Below are positions 61,995-64,000 of a stretch of DNA of 64,000 bases, one piece after another. Position 1 is the stretch's first letter, and each line of letters begins with the position of its first letter. Below the pieces are notes generated by a model that saw nothing but the letters and a program-made list of their open reading frames with translations, had not been told where the DNA came from and did not search any database. The stretch spans positions 124,001-188,000 of the forward strand of contig CAWCTB010000009.1 of the NCBI GenBank assembly GCA_963798275.1. The letters run 5' to 3'. Source of the DNA: CAWCTB01 sp963798275. Lineage in GTDB: Bacteria > Acidobacteriota > Terriglobia > Terriglobales > Acidobacteriaceae. A program made the position numbers and the translations under genes.

Positions 61995-62369
61995 TTAGCT
62001 CATGTCGATGGCGAGAACGATCTGGGTCCTGCCGCGCAGGCGGCTGAAGAAATCGCCTATTTTCTTCAGCCAGCCATACTTGCGGACCAGCAACTCCTGC
62101 CCATGCGCCGCTTCGTCGTTCGCGCACAGGCGGGCACGCCCATCGACCCACGCGCCGCGCAGGTCGCCGCGCATGTTGCAGGGAGCCACACGTACCTTGG
62201 GATTATTGCGGATGCGTTTGACCTTGCCGGAATCCGGCAGCGTGTACACGTAGAAGAGATTGCCGTCTTGCGCGAACCACACTGGCGTGCGCACGCCGAC
62301 TCCGGTCTTGCGAAAAGTTTCCAGGCTGATGTACTTGGCGTTGGCGAACTGCGCGAGAGCGTCCGGCAT
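61995..62369 (-). CDS. PPOX class F420/flavin-dependent protein
   Basis: 124 residues from ATG 62369 (AAGGA seven bases upstream). Split beta-barrel with LAQFANAKYISLETFRKTGV, TPVWFAQDGNLFYVYTLPDS, KVKRIRNNPKVRVAPCNMRG and VRKYGWLKKIGDFFSRLRGR, typical of small PPOX-class F420-dependent enzymes. Flavin or F420 use cannot be read directly, and no F420 synthesis genes are in the window. Confidence 0.87.
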   Translation of the reverse strand: MPDALAQFANAKYISLETFRKTGVGVRTPVWFAQDGNLFYVYTLPDSGKVKRIRNNPKVRVAPCNMRGDLRGAWVDGRARLCANDEAAHGQELLVRKYGWLKKIGDFFSRLRGRTQIVLAIDMS

Positions 62370-62475
62370 GCTGGCGTCCTTTACCTGAACTGTACACGAT
62401 GAACGTTGCAAGTTTCTGGATTCCGTACAGTCTATGGTGTAATCGCACGAGCAGAGTCTCTGCTGAAAGGAACGT

Positions 62476-62823
62476 ATGCAACTTCTGCTGAACTGGCTGT
62501 TGAGCGCGATCAGCCTGCTGATCGTCTCCTACATCATTCCGGGCTTTCACGTTTCGGGCTTCACGGCAGCGCTGATCGCTGCCATCGTGATCGCCATCGT
62601 CAACGTAACGGTCGGCCTGTTCCTCAAGATCATCACGTTTCCCTTGACGCTGCTGACGCTGGGGATCTTCTGGTGGGTGATCAATGCGCTGATGATCCTG
62701 CTGGCGTCGCACTTTGTTCCGGGATTCGAAGTCACGGGCTTCCTGCCGGCGTTTCTGGGAGCAGTCGTACTGGCGGTGGTGCAGATGATATTGAAGTCAA
62801 TCGTCAGGCGCGTTGAAGAGTAG
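62476..62823 (+). CDS. YvlD/DUF360-like membrane protein (phage holin family IV)
   Basis: 115 residues, four membrane segments. Pattern: LLLNWLLSAISLLIVSYIIP, GFHVSGFTAALIAAIVIAIV, FPLTLLTLGIFWWVINALMI and HFVPGFEVTGFLPAFLGAVV. AAGGAACG precedes ATG 62476. The holin label is by family name only; chromosomal members are involved in envelope stress in some bacteria. Its end overlaps the inferred thiE stop by 20 bases, in opposite orientation. Confidence 0.9.
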   Translation: MQLLLNWLLSAISLLIVSYIIPGFHVSGFTAALIAAIVIAIVNVTVGLFLKIITFPLTLLTLGIFWWVINALMILLASHFVPGFEVTGFLPAFLGAVVLAVVQMILKSIVRRVEE

Positions 62824-63534
62824 CCGGGAGCGGTCGCATTTCTCGCAGCAGTCGGACCGTGTCTGCGATGTCGCCCCCCTGGAAGAGACGTATGCCGGCA
62901 ACCCCCGAGGCTCCCGCAGACAGACAGTCGCGAGCGTTCGACCAGGGTCACGCCTCCGAGCGCGAGGACCGGAAAACCGGAGGCTGGCACAGCCTCGGGA
63001 CTTATCGAGCAGGCCGCGCACCAGCGCAAGCCGCGCGCAGCGCCGCAAGACCAATGCCGGGGACATTCCCCTGTACCTTTTCGAAAATCGGCGCGAGGAT
63101 CGCGAAGTCTGCCCCTTGCGCTGTCGGACGAGTGAACCTCTTCTGCCGTGTGCGCGGACACGCCGATGATCGACCGGGTCCGTAGTGGCACGCATCCACA
63201 GCGCACGCACTTCTGATGCGGGAAGCTCTCCTGCCGGGAGCTGCACGCCATCGGCGCCACAGGCGAGAGCGACGTCGCTGCGAGTATTGACCAGAAGCTT
63301 CGTGGTGCCGGAGTGTTCGCGCACCGCGCGCACGGCTTCTCGTGCCAACTCCTCGAGAGCCCGGGGTGTAAGGTCTTTTTCACGAAGTTGGATGAGATCG
63401 ACCCCGGCCTCCGCGGCTTCGGCTATTTTGCCGAGCAACGCGGCGCGTTGTCGGGCGTCACCGCCGGCGAAGCTACAGCGATCGGTGATGTAGCAGAGCA
63501 ACATCTCCTTCGATTGTATTGCGAACGTGGGCAT
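62804..63534 (-). CDS. thiE: thiamine phosphate synthase ThiE/TenI family (frameshifted)
   Basis: Couples the thiazole and pyrimidine moieties of thiamine. N-terminal MLLCYITDRCSFAGGDARQR, AAEAGVDLIQLREKDLTPRA, TKLLVNTRSDVALACGADGV, QLPAGELPASEVR; then shifts near 63180, 63120 and 62970 across three frames carry HTAEEVHSSDSARGADFAIL, APIFEKVQG, FPVLALGGVTL and GASGVAGIRLFQGGDIADTV. The corrected end is TGA 62804. GVQLPAGELP is the phosphate-binding area of TenI-like members, so TenI rather than ThiE activity is possible. Length ~240. Confidence 0.82.
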
Positions 63535-63592
63535 GCGCTCTGCGAACCCTGGCGCAGCGGGGCTCCAGCGGCTGCTCTAGAATAATGAGGTT

Positions 63593-64000
63593 ATGGCCAC
63601 CGCTTCCAAAGCAACCAAGCCAGTTGCGGCGAAATCGCCGAAGACAGCCGCTGGTCTCGAGGTCCTGAGCGCGGAGGGGTTTGCCGATGTGCCATGGCTG
63701 ATGCACGGATTCAGCACGCGGCAGGGAGGCGTTTCGACCTGTTATGGCGGTAGGTCCCTGAACCTCGGCCTGACGCACGACGACCCTGCAAGCAAGGTCG
63801 AGCGCAACCGCGCACTTTTTCTTCCGGGCCGTGGGCGCGATCGATGTAACTGGCAAAACCTGGCCGCTGGCGCAAGTGAGACAGGTGCACTCGGCCATCG
63901 TGCACCGCATCGACCTAGCCCCGGCCAAGCCCCCGGCGGGCGATGGTTTGATTACGAATACTCCCGGACTGCTGCTGGCAATCAAGACGGCCGATTGCGT
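63593..64000 (+). CDS. pgeF: polyphenol oxidase/peptidoglycan editing factor PgeF (frameshifted, 3'-partial)
   Basis: Laccase-domain (YfiH) protein. ATG 63593 with GAGG upstream. The Lys/Ala-rich start is followed by the family motif WLMHGFSTRQGGVSTCYGG, then LNLGLTHDDPASKVERNRAL. A one-base shift near 63826 leads to AVGAIDVTGKTWPLAQVRQV, then HSAIVHRIDLAP, GDGLITNTPGLLLAIKTADC, which carries the metal-site His (QVH) and Cys (TADC). The gene runs off the window. In other bacteria PgeF removes L-Ser-containing muropeptides, in line with the cell-wall genes here only by function. Confidence 0.88.
   Translation, partial: MATASKATKPVAAKSPKTAAGLEVLSAEGFADVPWLMHGFSTRQGGVSTCYGGRSLNLGLTHDDPASKVERNRALFLPGRGRDRCNWQNLAAGASETGALGHRAPHRPSPGQAPGGRWFDYEYSRTAAGNQDGRLR

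Overview
The window reads as a chromosomal segment from an Acidobacterium, most like Terriglobia/Acidobacteriia (Koribacter-type). The evidence is a complete 16S-tRNA-Ile-tRNA-Ala-23S-5S operon whose 16S text looks acidobacterial, high GC, three PEP-CTERM proteins, FecR, M1 and M28 secreted proteins, and a dispersed palindromic repeat family of the GGCACGGCTGAAGCCGTGCC type. No transposase, integrase, phage module or CRISPR array was seen. The taxonomic call comes from reading, not from a search.

Layout. 1-2416: 3' part (beyond the window edge) of a secreted GH2 beta-mannosidase, minus strand. 2870-10569: cell-shape genes mreB, mreC, mreD, mrdA (PBP2) and rodA, interrupted by a convergent PEP-CTERM gene. 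11035-13912: RNase E/G with a very large disordered insertion inside its S1 domain. 14123-19567: DUF5995, FecR, a secreted unknown, ruvC, an Mpo1-like gene and a phosphofructokinase with PPi-type signature residues. 19749-28593: M1 peptidase, a membrane protein, two AMP-forming acyl-CoA synthetases and an OFA-like MFS carrier. 29292-35632: a Cys-rich Fnr/Crp regulator, a hydrogenase-maturation protease and hypE-hypD-hypC-hypF, with no hydrogenase structural genes in view. 35767-46005: lpxD, two PEP-CTERM genes, a MobB-like P-loop protein, a RibD_C reductase, an M28 peptidase, a bacterial thaumatin-like protein and a DUF4236 protein. 46105-47740: TauE/SafE permease next to a tRNA-Pro and three decayed copies of the tRNA-Pro 3' end. 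48655-54833: rrn operon with boxA, processing stems, terminator and, unusually, a 50-codon membrane-protein gene with a good ribosome-binding site between tRNA-Ala and 23S. 54852-64000: zinc-ribbon unknown, a truncated secreted gene, DUF4386, an ECF sigma factor with a membrane partner, hydrolases, an MBL enzyme, a PPOX-like protein, a YvlD-like membrane protein, thiE and partial pgeF.

Quality note. Many core genes (mreC, mreD, rodA, rng, hypD, hypE, hypF, lpxD, thiE, pgeF) carry single-base frameshifts, often compensated nearby. Their number and their presence in essential genes suggest residual sequencing or assembly error rather than decay, so gene spans are given across the shifts and the shift positions are noted.

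Most interesting items: the rRNA-operon-embedded micro-membrane-protein gene; the tRNA-Pro 3'-end repeat array around tauE; predicted Crp-type operators beside the Fnr-like regulator and the hydrogenase-maturation protease; and the split-S1 RNase E/G.
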